A stretch of DNA of 64,000 nt from Isochrysis galbana. Lineage: Eukaryota; Haptophyta; Isochrysidales; Isochrysidaceae. The notes beneath the pieces are model-generated. The model ran no database searches. It was not told the origin of the DNA and saw only the letters and a list, made by a program, of their open reading frames with translations. How positions within the stretch are numbered: the stretch's first letter is position 1; every line of letters begins with the position of its first letter. The DNA lies in the NCBI GenBank assembly GCA_018136815.1, contig CM030941.1, forward strand, positions 2,834,984 through 2,898,983, read 5' to 3'. The position numbers were made by a program, and so were the translations under genes. Shown here piece after piece: positions 11,001 through 20,801 of the stretch.

Positions 11001-12202
11001 GCGACATTATGTAGTGAAGTTTTGTCTGAAAATCCATGCAATGTGCCCTTGCCTTTTTCATACCTGGAATGGAGTCCTTCAATGCTACAACCCAGTACTA
11101 ATTGACCCTTGGTAGCCATCCACCAACCCTTGTGTTGGTGCAGGTGCGGCCGATGCCCGAAGCACACCACTATCTTAGCCACGCTATGTGCACAACTGAA
11201 TTTTTCAAGTTAGTAGCTGGATCCTGTACTACGCCCCTATATGACAGGTCATGAAAACCTATGCAGACCAACAGCCTCGCAAGAGGCAAAGTACAGCCAC
11301 ACCGAGTTGCCCAACACGGCGGAAAATAGACAATGATTGCAAGCATCGACTCACCCAAATGCCAACTCCGCAGGGGCTCCTACCCGCCAATTGACCGTCC
11401 ACACGCGCGTTGTCCGACCTCACAAAGTTACTGCGCGGCCCCACTCCAGCCCACAGCACCCTACTCCGCAGCCCTCAACGCATAGCACCTGCTAGGCGAG
11501 GGGAGGTCTTGGCGACGAGGCGTTGAGCCCAGGGGGTGGGGGTGTTGATGCGGACGACAGGAGGCGTATGGGCGACGGCCCCACGGGCAAAAGTGGTGTA
11601 CAATGATAATCTGGCAACAGCACGCCCGCTGATTCCCTTCCCGGGCCACACCATTCGCCCCCAGAGCCCCCTGCACACCCCAGACGGCCCCGCCGTAGCG
11701 CCCGTCAGCCACCCTACTCCAACTGGGTACTCGTGCGCGATGGCGGACTGTGCGCGCGCGGGGGCGGGGCAGGCACATCTCCTGGGCCCTCCACCAGCCT
11801 CGCAGCGCCTCCTCGCCCCTCCAGCGGACCCGAGCCAGTCCTCCGCGCCCGCCATTCCCCCCAGGCTCGGTGGCCGCGCTACCTTGCGAGATATAAATCC
11901 TCTCCTTTTTTTGGTCTCCCGCACCCCACTGGTGCTTCTCCCCCCGCCACGACGGATCTCGCTCCTCACGGACTCTCTTCTCTGTCATCTCGCAGCTCGC
12001 CTCGATTGCCCGTTGGCGCCCCGACCACAGCTCGCAACTCCCCCCCCCCCCCCCTTCCACCCCCCCCACAGATCCGGACCCCCCCCCGGTCCGGAAAACC
12101 GGCTCCCCGCCCCAAAGGCTTCAGTTTTGAGACAGAGGTGGTAGTAGTACATATTTTCATCGCGACGCACCTCGCAGTTCCGGCGGCCGACGTCGGGCCG
12201 CC
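11001..12202. other. Intergenic region upstream of the NIPSNAP gene
   Basis: No supported gene. The part from 11460 to 12120 is open in several frames on both strands only because it is very GC-rich; codon patterns and protein composition look random. A C-tract lies near 12041-12068, just upstream of the NIPSNAP start. A TATA-like ATATAA is present near 11893. Confidence 0.5.
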
Positions 12203-13010
12203 ATGCGAGCCCCCTTGACAAGCCTTCGCAGCTTCCGCCGCGCGCTCTCATCGGCCGTTGGCAAGGCGTCGATCTACGAGTGGCGGACGGATACGCTCCT
12301 TTCACGCCGCCCGCTCTTGCCCACCAGCCTTGCTCTCGCGCCCGAGCCGGCACGGCTCGCCGCGTGGAAGACTGAGGTGGGCGGTCCCACGAACGACGTC
12401 CATCGTCTGTACTCCTGGGAATCGTTCGACGTACGGGACAAGGCGCACATTGTGCTCCCAAATCACGATAGTGATCCTCTTATGTCCTCATCCAGGTAAG
12501 GCTTCGGCGCACGAGATGCATCGCTCGCTGCGACATCTCTTCTCTGGCGCTGACATCTCTTCCTGTACTCTGTGCAGTATGACATTTGTGGAGGCGAAGG
12601 ATGCGCTCAATGCATGCAACCTTCCCGGACTCAGTGGCTACGCTCCACCGCAGACTTCTGGCGATACGTTGCGTGTGGTCTGGGAGGTACGCAAGTATCA
12701 GCTGCGCCTGGGATATGGTGCAGTGCCCAAATTTCTCGGCATTTTCCAAAGTGGTCTTAGTGAGAAAATCAGTGTGATCAATGAGGCAAACTGCAAGTCA
12801 GAGCTCGTCTCACTTCTGTTCTCGGACTCTGGCCTCCTCAACGTATTCGTGGAGCTCTGGAGGCACGAGTCGATGCAGCATGCGCAGGCTTCCCGCGAGG
12901 CCTCACGCAGTGCAAAGGAGTGGCGCCGCACAGTGAATGAGGCTGCCGAACTCTCCATATCATTCGACACGCAGTACATGCGTGTACTGCCAGACTCGGG
13001 CTGGAAATAG
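12203..13010 (+). CDS. NIPSNAP-family protein, two exons
   Basis: Exon 1 is 12203-12495 and exon 2 is 12578-13010, with an 82-bp GT-AG intron (gtaagg ... tgtgcag) that splits a Ser codon. The spliced protein has 241 residues. The N-terminus MRAPLTSLRSFRRALSSAV is Arg/Ser-rich without acidic residues, like a mitochondrial presequence. Two ferredoxin-like NIPSNAP half-domains follow. The first has YEWRTDTL and WKTEVGGPTNDVHRLYSWES. The second has WEVRKYQLRLG, then FSDSGLLNVFVELWRHESM, then EWRRTV and YMRVLP. Conserved NIPSNAP features present are the E-R-x-Y start and the G-x-L-N-x-V-x-x-L-W-R strand. The family is mitochondrial and in animals acts in vesicle and mitophagy-related roles; the function in algae is unsettled. 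The splice model restores one continuous domain, which supports the join. Confidence 0.88.
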
Positions 13011-14103
13011 CAAATTCTCCTCGGGAATATCATAATGCGATCCACGGCAAGTTGATCGCGCCCGAGGCCGAAAGCCAACCCAAGCAGATGAGGTCAGGTA
13101 AAAAAAGACTTGACGACTTCCAACCATTCCTCTCCACAATCAGTCTCCGGCAACACGTGCATTTTTTTGAGAGCTGCGCAGTGAGAAGCGCTGACACCGA
13201 TTTGGTGCTTGAGAATCCAGCTACATTTCATGTGTCGAGCTCGGCTGTCGCTAAGACGTCGTGGCGGCCCGCAACCGCAACGGGCCGTTCTTGCTAGAGG
13301 CGGAAGGCATCCCACCCCCCTCCCCCGCGCGCTCTCGCCTGCGCTCTCTTTCCACAGGATCTTCCCACCCACGCCAATGATCCCTTCCCCTTTCCCTTTC
13401 CGCGTTTGGTTGCCTTTTCCGTGTGCGTGTCTGTGTCTTGTGCATCAGCTCGATTCCGTTGATCTTTCTGTGTATAGTATACAGTGTACTAGTACTCCCA
13501 CTTTACTTGTGGGAGAGTGGCAGAGAGAAGGTAGTTATAATCTCTCCTCTAGTGCTGTTTTGGAGAGCGGAGGCGGAGGCGGCAGGGGAACAAGTGGGAA
13601 GGGGGGGGCCGGGAGCGGCAGCGGTGCGCAGCCACGCCCCCTGCTCAGCGTAACTAACTCATCGGCCATCGCAGAGCACGCGCTCTGTTGAGCCAGCCCG
13701 CTTTGCAGGCAAAGGGGCAGAGCAGTGCGCTCCCTGCAGCCTCTCTGCGAGAGAATACAGTTCACAGAGCCTTCGAGACGAGGCGTTGGAGATGAGCCAC
13801 GCCATTGCGCGCCAGGATCTTGGCAACAGTCTCCTCCCAGACTCTCCTGCGACAGGCGCACGCTCGTCGGAGGGCATGGTGACATGTGCTCCTCGCTCGC
13901 CTTCGGTTGGCAGTGGCGGACTGACGCATCTAGCACATGCTCGTTTTCGCTGGCGTGGGTGGTCGTCGTTGGTCAGACTGCGCTCGCCCGGAAGCACACA
14001 CGTGACGCACGATGTTATCGCTCTCAATTCAGCAGGTAGACGCGTTCCAAACTCTCCGATGGGAAAGTCACCAACGCGCCATCAACGCCCGTGGCTCACC
14101 GTG
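13011..14103. other. Intergenic region between NIPSNAP and J-protein genes
   Basis: No recognisable domain on either strand. A pyrimidine-rich stretch lies at 13360-13450. The reading frame of the downstream J protein is open back to 13786, and a possible splice acceptor (ctctcaattcag) ends near 14033, so an upstream exon of that gene could lie here. Confidence 0.45.
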
Positions 14104-14655
14104 ATGCATGCGGGGGCGCAAGACCGGATCGGGCCTGCGCCATCTGCTAGTTGCTCACTCTCATATCGAGCACAAGCATCCAATGTCTTAGTAGTGCAGT
14201 TGAGAGGGTCGACACCCCCTGGCTCGCCACCGCCATCCCCACCTTCTAGTTCACGAATCAGTTTACACCGGCTCCTAGGTCTCGCCAGCTCGTCTACCAG
14301 TGCCGAGATCAAGCGCGCCTACCTGCGACGCGTCAAACAGCTCCATCCCGACACCAATGGCGGTGCGGGCCCGCCTCAGGCATTTCTTGAACTGCAGTCG
14401 GCGTGGGAGCGGTATCAAAACTCGGTAGGAGCAGATCTATCGCATGGCAACTTCACCACCTTTGGAGTCGGATGCTCGTTTGCTGATTCAGAGGAGGAGA
14501 GGGCTGAACGTCAGCGTGTTATGGAAGCAGCCGCACTTGGAGGCTTCGAGAAATTGAACCCGGCGCTCCCAAGCGACGACCGTCAAACAAATGGCGACAG
14601 CAGTGCATCTTCTCGCACAGCTATAACCTCGAGAAAACGAGAATCGTCAACGTGA
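14104..14655 (+). CDS. J-domain (DnaJ-like) protein
   Basis: From Met at 14104 the protein has 184 residues. A J domain spans about 52-106: helix I with SLHRLLGL, helix II with AEIKRAYLRRVKQL, the diagnostic HPD at 81-83, then a helix III with FLELQSAWERYQ. No Gly/Phe-rich, zinc-finger or C-terminal DnaJ domains follow, so it is a type III J protein, an Hsp70 co-chaperone. The tail after residue 110 is polar (Ser, Arg, Asp). The N-terminus is uncertain: the same frame is open to 13786, and an upstream exon with a targeting peptide is possible. The J-domain match is clear; the client and compartment cannot be read from the sequence. Confidence 0.8.
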   Translation: MHAGAQDRIGPAPSASCSLSYRAQASNVLVVQLRGSTPPGSPPPSPPSSSRISLHRLLGLASSSTSAEIKRAYLRRVKQLHPDTNGGAGPPQAFLELQSAWERYQNSVGADLSHGNFTTFGVGCSFADSEEERAERQRVMEAAALGGFEKLNPALPSDDRQTNGDSSASSRTAITSRKRESST

Positions 14656-15825
14656 TCTCATCGTGGCGAGAGCTACAAGTGCGCAAACTTCACTCGGAGC
14701 CGGTTGTTTCTTTATCCACTCAGAAATAGGAGGCTTGGCACCTATGTAAGTGGGATGGGGTGATGAGGTGGGCCCCTTGGGCTAGAGAGAGAATCCCTGA
14801 CGCGCACGCTCTGTTTTCGCTTTTTGGATCTGTAGGCAGGCTGTGACGCCTCTTGCTTACAGTCGGAAAACGAATGAATGAAACAAGTGCCATGCGTCTT
14901 CTTTCATATGTATCGGTATATTGATCCTGATTGGGGAAGTTCACACTCGCGGTTATCGGTTGTCAAGGTCCTGCAAGTGTCAACTATCGCCATAGGGATG
15001 CGCTATCGCAACGCCCTCAAGCTGGAAGTTGGGGCCACGCTCGACGCCCTCCCACAGCCCGGCCCCGCCTCTATCGCCGCCGGCCGCCCCCTTCCTCTAG
15101 CTCTCTCAGGCGCCTCTCTCAGCCTCGTTCCACCCTCCCATCCACCTCCCAATCCGCCTCTCCACCCATCTCACATTCGCCCCCCTCTTCGCCCCACCTC
15201 GAACCCCATCCCGCCTCTACCGCTCGCCACCACTGCCTCCCTCACCACCCGCCTCGACCCTGGCGGCCACGCCCCCTGGCTGCGCCGCTTCATCCTGTGC
15301 CTCTCGCGCCACCGGCAAATTTGAAGGGGTGCATAGATAGGTGTATGTATCTATATCTGTGGCATCAGCACACGTCAAGGCGTACGTACGGGCAGATGCG
15401 CTGAGGGGTGTCGTGATAGTACCGGGCTAGTCGGCTAAAAAGTTCCGTCCTACATTATAGAGGTCGTTTGCCTTCATTTGGTACCCCTCGTTTCCAAATA
15501 CGCGATGTGTCGGTACAAAAAAATCTTATTGTATTTGAGCAAAGGCACCCACCTCACAGTGCTCAACCATGTCTATAAATGGAATGGCGGCTGATGATGT
15601 AGTACTCAAGCGATTGAAATGGATAACAAGAAAGATGGACTATAACTTTAAAAAATTCATCTTACCTCTCTTTCCGCCATATGGCACTTCTAAATCTGTC
15701 ATGCAGGTTATTGCGGAAGCATTGGACAGCATCAGTCCGCCGCCGCCGGTTGGGGTCAACCCGGGGGGGAGCAACAACGGCCGGAGACGACGCGCTTGGT
15801 CGCCGGCAGGCCTCTGCAGAACGTC
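14656..15825. other. Intergenic region with dispersed repeats
   Basis: No supported gene. The segment 15325-15434 (a 'ggtgcatag...gtgtatgtatct' block ending in gtaccgggctagt) recurs in the same orientation at 30732-30824 with scattered differences, marking a dispersed repeat. Near 15443-15460 lies a degenerate copy of the TCCTACAATGTAGGACGGAA motif seen at 37970 and 38593, here in reverse orientation. A small open reading at 15569-15877 has no recognisable similarity. Confidence 0.45.
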
Positions 15826-15957
15826 TCAGGTGTGGGAGAGCCATGGTAAAGGAGCGACAAACAAGGTGTCATTATGAGCACGAAACGAAAAAAGCTTCCG
15901 TGAGCGCCTTTCACTTTGTTCCGTGCTAGCCAATCAGTCATCAGATCTGCAGGTGGT
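15826..15957 (-). repeat. Dispersed ~130-bp segment, inverted partner of 21671-21815
   Basis: Reads, on the minus strand, the same sequence as 21671-21815 apart from a few changes, including CTGCAGATCTGATGACTGAT, a fragment encoding NKVKGAHGSFFRFVL, and the CCATGGCTCTCCCACACCTG end. In the other location it spans the 3' end of the knottin gene, the spacer and the first codons of the next gene, so this copy links the LRR fragment beside it to the virus-like island. Confidence 0.8.
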
Positions 15958-16175
15958 AGCGCGAGGGCGCGCAATGCGATGCATGCAGAGAATGCCTCGC
16001 TCTCGATCTCGACCAGCCTGTCCGGGATCTGGACGGACTGGAGGCTCCGGAAGCCGCTGAAGTGACCCGAGGGGATGGTGTCGGTCGACGAGGGCAACTC
16101 CACCCTAGTGAGATGCGCGTACAGATGCGCGCGCTGGGCCCTCGAAGAGGATGCTGACTGGCCACGCTGCACCAT
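15954..16175 (-). pseudogene. BspA-type leucine-rich repeat fragment
   Basis: The minus-strand reading contains LTRVELPSSTDTIPSG, then HFSGFRSLQSVQIPDRLVEI, then ESEAFSACIALRALALP. This is the LRR_5/BspA repeat rhythm (I-x-x-x-A-F-x-x-C-x-x-L-x-x-V-x-I-P). About two repeats are visible. The upstream part and any signal peptide are missing, and the downstream end runs straight into the ~130-bp dispersed segment, so it is a fragment. Such LRR proteins are abundant in protists and in some giant viruses. Given the shared segment with the virus-like island, a viral origin is possible but unproven. Confidence 0.6.
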
Positions 16176-16279
16176 TCGAAAGCAGACGGACGGGTGGGGA
16201 GGGAGGAGCGGGGCGCACGGAGGGACAGGGAGCGCTTCTCAACACGAGCGCACTTCCGAAAACGAGCGTGGGCGCTTGG

Positions 16280-16735
16280 AAAGATACCGGAGGGGGAGGG
16301 GAGGAAGATACTGGAGGGAGGGATGAGATACCGGGAGGGAGGGAGACATCGGAGGGGGGAGGAGATACCGGAGGGAAGGGCATCGAGGGAGAGACACCGG
16401 AGGGGGAGATACCGGAGGGAGGGACACCCCCGGAGGGGGAGATACCGGAGGGAGGGACACCCCGGAGGGGGAGATACCGGAGGGAGGGACACCCCGGAGG
16501 GGGAGATACCGGAGGGAGGGACACCGGAGGGGGAGATACCGGGAAGATACTGGAGGAGGAGATACCGGAGGAGGAGATACCGGAGGGGGAGATACCGGGG
16601 GAGATACCGGGGGAGATACCGGAGGGGGAACCCGGAGGGTAAATGCCGGAGGGAGGGAGATGCCGGAGGGAGGGAGGAGATGCCGGAGGGAGGGAGGGGA
16701 TACCGGAGGGAGGGAGACGCCGGAATAGAGGGATA
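16280..16735. repeat. Minisatellite of ~17-bp GGAGGG...ATACC units
   Basis: Purine-rich tandem array built from variants of 'ggagggagggacacc' and 'ggagggggagatacc'. It stays open in five frames, giving artefactual proteins such as repeated GDTGG or LRYLP/PPSGISP on the two strands. The array lies between the LRR fragment and the GNAT-like fragment. Confidence 0.9.
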
Positions 16736-16899
16736 CCGGAGCACAGGGAGTAGGGTACACGCTTCCCAACACTCATCAACCGCGCAGCGTCTGAAGCGCA
16801 CACGATGATGAGCGCACATGAGACAGCGCGCCCCCAGGATTCTTTGTCCATCAACGTCGATGACCGCGCATAGCGCGAGGCCGCCCCCCCCCCTCCAGG

Positions 16900-17238
16900 A
16901 TTCTTCGTACCCCTCCCGAACACATCGGCGACGAGAAAGGCCAGGCTGATGCAGAAACGAGTGCCGAGCCCACGCCGCCGGTGGCCAGCGTCCACGACCA
17001 TCTGCACAATGTCGATGTCCAGCGGACCCTCCAGCCCCCGCCGCGGAACGATCGACCAACGGAGCTCCACCTCCACTGCGCCGCAACGCAACTCGAGGTA
17101 CCGATGCCGGTGCGTCAGATGCGACAAACTCTCGCGCGCGGCCTGCCACTCGGGCAGGCGTAGCTCCTCCTCCACACACCACCCGCCCAGCGCATCCACC
17201 GGCCACTCACCGCACGGGTCTCCCTCCGCCGTCTGCAT
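16900..17238 (-). CDS. GNAT-like acetyltransferase fragment
   Basis: From Met at 17238 the minus strand reads a protein with LELRCGAVEVELRWSIVP, then IDIVQMVVDAGHRRRGLGTR, then FCISLAFLVADVFGRG. The VDAGHRRRGLGT block fits GNAT motif A (R/Q-x-x-G-x-G/A, binding acetyl-CoA pyrophosphate), preceded by a strand with suitable hydrophobicity. The match ends near 16910, where GGG|GTACGA could be a splice donor; beyond it the frame enters the minisatellite. Only one motif is visible, so this is a tentative call. It may be a 5' exon of a gene whose remaining exons I cannot identify. Confidence 0.4.
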
Positions 17239-17355
17239 CTCTCCTCTCCTGGACGGTCCGTCTGGGGTCCTCTGTGGTGTGCCCCCGAGCCGCCGCGCTC
17301 GACCGCGAGTCCAGGCGAAGGGGAAGGGGGAGGGCAAGGGGGAAGGGAAGGGGGA

Positions 17356-17465
17356 GAGAGCCGGCGGCAGGAGAGAGAGCCGGCGGCAGGACAGGAGAGA
17401 GCCGGCGGCAGGACAGGAGAGAGCCGGCGGCAGGACAGGAGAGAACCGGCGGCAGGAGAGAGAGA
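17356..17465. repeat. Minisatellite of ~19-bp GAGAGCCGGCGGCAGGACA units
   Basis: About five imperfect direct repeats. They sit in a purine-rich stretch between the GNAT-like fragment and the copia-derived repeat, and no gene is supported around them. Confidence 0.85.
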
Positions 17466-17788
17466 GCCCGAGCTAAACGCGCGCGCTTTTTGCGCGCGCT
17501 TTCCACCGCGTTCTTTTGGGAGCGGCCCTCGTAACGAAACGCGGGTGGAGTGTGTTTGTAGTGTGTGTGTGATGAGTGATGAGGGGCTGTGGCTGCTGTG
17601 CATGTTGGTGTGGAAGGGCTGTGCATGACATTAACATGTGAGGTACAAATGGGAGGGGGCACAGGAGACGGAGAGACAGGATCGGGGAGGGCACGTGCGG
17701 CCGAGGGCGAGACCGAGGGTTCGGCCTCGGGCAGCATGAGGACGGGCGTGACGAGCACGGAGAGCACAGGCAGACGAGAAGGGGACAG

Positions 17789-18174
17789 GAGCGCTCGAGC
17801 GGTGGCGCTGATCGCGAGACGTAAGAACAAAGGGGGGGGACACTCACGGGAAAAGTAAACACCGGGAAGGGAAAAGACGCGGGAAGAGAGAGGGATGAAA
17901 CGGGGCCGGAAACTCAAGGAGGCACTCGGGGAGAGAACGGGGAAGGGGAGAGAGAGAGGGGGCGGGCCCAGTGGGCCGACGCGGGAAAAGGGGGTCGGAG
18001 CGTGACAACAAAGAACGAAAGGGGGACGGGGGGGAAAAGGAACCGATGGCGGGAGAAGGAACGCGATGCAAAGAGGGGGAAACGGGGCGAGGCGGCGAGG
18101 AGGGGGTCACGCGAAGGGGACCTAATGAACGGGGACGTGCGAGGGGGAACGGGCAACCCCCCCTACCCGCAACA
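17789..18174 (-). repeat. LTR-like direct repeat, 3' copy of the deleted copia element
   Basis: Identical, as far as I can read, to 19336-19721 (386 bp each). On the minus strand it begins TGTTGCGGG, directly after a polypurine tract (TTGGGGGGG) at 18175-18183, which is the expected layout of a 3' LTR. The lower-coordinate boundary shared by both copies does not end in CA, so the true LTR may extend below 17789, the other copy having lost that end. Confidence 0.7.
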
Positions 18175-18259
18175 CCCCCCCCAATGCGAGAAGCGGGAAC
18201 CGGGGCGAGCGCATTGCAGAAGGCGGGGAGAAAAGAAAGGGGGGTGGGCGTGCAGCGGC

Positions 18260-19335
18260 TCAGGCGGCGGCGACGTGCGCCCAAGAATTCGTCGCGTAGC
18301 GGACGCAGGCGTCCGCCTTGCGCTTGGGCAACCACTTCGTGAGGAAGTCCGCCGCCATGTGCTCGGACGCGACGTGGCGAAGCGCCACTTCGCCGGCGGC
18401 GACGCGCTGGAGGAGGGAGTGGTATCGGCGCATGAAATGACGGGCGCGGGTGGGGGCGGAGCGCAGGGACCCCACGCGCATGTTAGCCAAATTGTCGGTG
18501 CCGACGAGGGTGGGGCCGTCGAGCGGGACGTCGAGGGCGCGGAGAATTTCGCGGGCGTAGGAGATGCATTCGGCGGCCTTGCACGACGCGATGGCCTCGG
18601 CTTCCATCGACGAGTCGACGACGAGGGCCAGCTTCTTCGTCTGGTGGAGGATCGCTCCGCCGCCGAAAGTGACGAGGATGCCGTAGATGTTGCGGTCCCC
18701 CCAGGTGGCGTCGGCGAGGGCTTCGAGCTGGACGGGGGCGGGCTCGGACAGGTCGACGTGCGCGGCGATGGCGGCGGAGAAACGCGGGGTGGCGGCGAGC
18801 CCGAGTCCGCCGTAGGTGATGCCGACGTCCTTCTCGTGGTAGGCGGCGGCGAGAGCGGCTCGCGCGACGTCGTACGCCTCGGGCGGGGGGGAGGACATCA
18901 CGCAGGAGAGGCGGTGGATGATGAGGGATAGGCGTGGGTGAAGCAACTCGATGAATTTCAGCGAGCCCAGCAGCTGCTGCGTGCGGAGCTGGTGCGGGGC
19001 GAGCTTGGGGGAATCGCGGGGAGCGAGGGAGAGGGCGTCGGCGAGCTCGGCGAGCTTTCTCCCGGCGGGAAGCGGGGGAAGGGGGAGGGCGTCGAGGAGC
19101 TCCGGGAGATGCTGGCGCGCGGCTTCGACGATCTTCTGCGGCAGTGTGAGGGAGAGGGAGCGGGTGGGGCGGTCGCGCGAGATCGAGAAACCCTTGAAGG
19201 ACGTGGGGTTGGGATCGTAGCGGACGTCGCCGAAAAGGAGAGAGAGATGGGCGCAGATGGCGCGGCTGAGGCGGCGGTCGAGGGCAGCATCCTCGGAGAA
19301 GAGGAGGTCGTCGACGACGACCAGCAGGCGGCAGA
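18260..19335 (-). pseudogene. Ty1/copia-type reverse transcriptase C-terminus and RNase H, truncated
   Basis: The minus-strand reading starts within a repeat and enters pol at LLVVVDDLLFSED, the catalytic YVDD-type block of copia reverse transcriptase (here VVDD). It continues through the connection region into RNase H: ADATWGD (first Asp), SSMEAEAIA (Glu), VGTDNLANM (Asp), and the end block RHVASEHMAADFLTKWLPK, all canonical for copia elements. Gag, protease, integrase and most of the reverse transcriptase are absent. The remaining 3' part lies between two identical 386-bp repeats, so the element is an internal-deletion derivative. The frame from 19335 to the stop at 18260 is uninterrupted, suggesting the deletion is recent. 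Confidence 0.85.
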
Positions 19336-19721
19336 GAGCGCTCGAGCGGTGGCGCTGATCGCGAGACGTAAGAACAAAGGGGGGGGACACTCACGGGAAA
19401 AGTAAACACCGGGAAGGGAAAAGACGCGGGAAGAGAGAGGGATGAAACGGGGCCGGAAACTCAAGGAGGCACTCGGGGAGAGAACGGGGAAGGGGAGAGA
19501 GAGAGGGGGCGGGCCCAGTGGGCCGACGCGGGAAAAGGGGGTCGGAGCGTGACAACAAAGAACGAAAGGGGGACGGGGGGGAAAAGGAACCGATGGCGGG
19601 AGAAGGAACGCGATGCAAAGAGGGGGAAACGGGGCGAGGCGGCGAGGAGGGGGTCACGCGAAGGGGACCTAATGAACGGGGACGTGCGAGGGGGAACGGG
19701 CAACCCCCCCTACCCGCAACA
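19336..19721 (-). repeat. LTR-like direct repeat, 5' copy of the deleted copia element
   Basis: Second copy of the 386-bp repeat, ending (plus strand) in cccgcaaca at 19721, the complement of the TGTTGCGGG start. It abuts reverse transcriptase coding sequence at 19335, so the 3' end of this LTR, the leader, gag and most of pol were deleted together. Sequence beyond 19721 is unrelated to that beyond 18174. Confidence 0.7.
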
Positions 19722-19785
19722 GTATTCAGTGTCGGTAGCGCACGTCATGCCCCCCCACTGCGCGTGCGCGAGGATCAATCCGGAG

Positions 19786-19939
19786 GCGTCTTCCTCCCCG
19801 CGCGCTTTCTTCTTTTTTCGCCGCGCGGACTCGCACCGCGGACTCGCCCCGCGGACTCACCCCAGCGTTTCGTTACGGGTTTTATATAGCCGCCGTTTAT
19901 GACAAAAAAAAACTGGCACCGAATGAAGGCAAGGCGCCT
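19786..19939 (+). promoter_or_regulatory. Upstream segment with TATA box, copy 1
   Basis: Shares about 125 bp with 20560-20686: a GCGTCTTCCTCCCCGCGCGC block, CGCGCGGACTC, the motif GCGTTTCGTTACGGGT, a TATA box (tttatatag, about 19881-19889), then tatgacaaaaaaaaactggc and a shared GAATGAAGGCAAGGCGCCT. This copy carries about 26 extra bases of a GCGGACTC tandem. It lies about 90 bp before the start codon at 20028, which makes promoter or leader function likely. Confidence 0.55.
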
Positions 19940-20027
19940 GTTCCGGGTGGCAAGATCGGGAGAGAAAGAAGCCAACACGAATTTTATCCGGGTAAGGTTA
20001 TACCCCAACTCCTGACCCTACCGCGCC

Positions 20028-20477
20028 TTGATGAACGAAGAATTGAATACTCACGCCGTCCAAACGTTGAATGAAGCCCGTAGGGAACTTTCCCGCAAAT
20101 TGGTAAAGCCTAGCAATTTGTTGAACAGATTACCGGACGACATCACGAACAATATCAAGGATGAATTCAGAACGTTCTTCGAACGCTGTAAATTCGCAAT
20201 GGTGGAATTCAAGTTGCCCGACAACTGGCAAAATACTGTACTAACATTCACGTTGAATCCTAATGAAATGAAACTGCACCAAACAACAATAAGAAGAGGC
20301 AACTCATCAGATAATCAAGACGAATATGCAGTCTTGGTTGGGCAATTCGCAGGTTTCGCACTCGGGTTGAAGAATAACGAGCTTAAATACACTCATACAC
20401 GCAATCTCGTTGACTTCAAATGGAATGGCCTAGTGATGACATTCACACCATCGACGATCTTCGCCGCTACCGCGTGA
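20028..20477 (+). CDS. Unrecognised 149-residue protein of the virus-like island
   Basis: Intron-free reading with lower GC content than the surrounding DNA, beginning MMNEELNTHAVQTLNEARRE; Met2 could equally start. The protein is mixed alpha/beta by eye: an N-terminal amphipathic helix (about 5-60, charged and Leu-rich), then strand-like segments such as MVEFKLP, VLTFTLNP, YAVLVGQFAGFALGL and FKWNGLVMTFTP. No signal peptide or membrane span. I do not recognise the family. It follows one copy of the TATA-containing segment, and an inverted copy of that segment's motif (ACCCGTAACGAAACGC, near 20493) lies just after its stop. Base composition and context suggest transfer from outside the host lineage. 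Confidence 0.6.
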   Translation: MMNEELNTHAVQTLNEARRELSRKLVKPSNLLNRLPDDITNNIKDEFRTFFERCKFAMVEFKLPDNWQNTVLTFTLNPNEMKLHQTTIRRGNSSDNQDEYAVLVGQFAGFALGLKNNELKYTHTRNLVDFKWNGLVMTFTPSTIFAATA

Positions 20478-20559
20478 CAAACGTTGAAACCCGTAACGAA
20501 ACGCACAGACACGGAATACAAACACAAACACGATGTTACGAGGCCTTAAGGACGCGCGG

Positions 20560-20686
20560 CGTCTTCCTCCCCGCGCGCTTTCTTCTTTTTTCGCCGCGCG
20601 GACTCACCCCAGCGTTTCGTTACGGGTTTTATATAGCCGACGTGTATGACAAAAAAAAACTGGCACCGAATGAAGGCAAGGCGCCT
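20560..20686 (+). promoter_or_regulatory. Upstream segment with TATA box, copy 2
   Basis: Second copy of the segment at 19786-19939, with TATA at about 20629-20635, preceded by the same GCGTTTCGTTACGGGT motif and followed by the same A9 run and GAATGAAGGCAAGGCGCCT end. It lies about 115 bp before the start codon at 20802, the same arrangement as for the previous gene. Confidence 0.55.
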
Positions 20687-20801
20687 CGGCGGCCAAGCAG
20701 CCACCCGCGTCAAAAAATCAAGCGCCCCCCCCCGTAAAAAAAATAAAAAGCACCCCAAAACAAAAGGCGCTCCCGTGTGCGTGCGAGCCTAAATTGTAAC
20801 A

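Noticed and set aside
11461..12218. Two ~200-residue readings, one on each strand, upstream of the NIPSNAP gene
   Set aside because: Random-looking Pro/Arg/Gly composition, no domain, and the frame is open on both strands because of high GC content.
16105..17337. A single ~410-residue protein containing the GNAT-like block and a Ser/Pro-rich repeat domain
   Set aside because: The second half is the translated minisatellite; only the first ~110 residues look like protein.
18002..18931. 309-residue plus-strand reading over the copia fragment
   Set aside because: Antisense shadow of the reverse transcriptase/RNase H reading.
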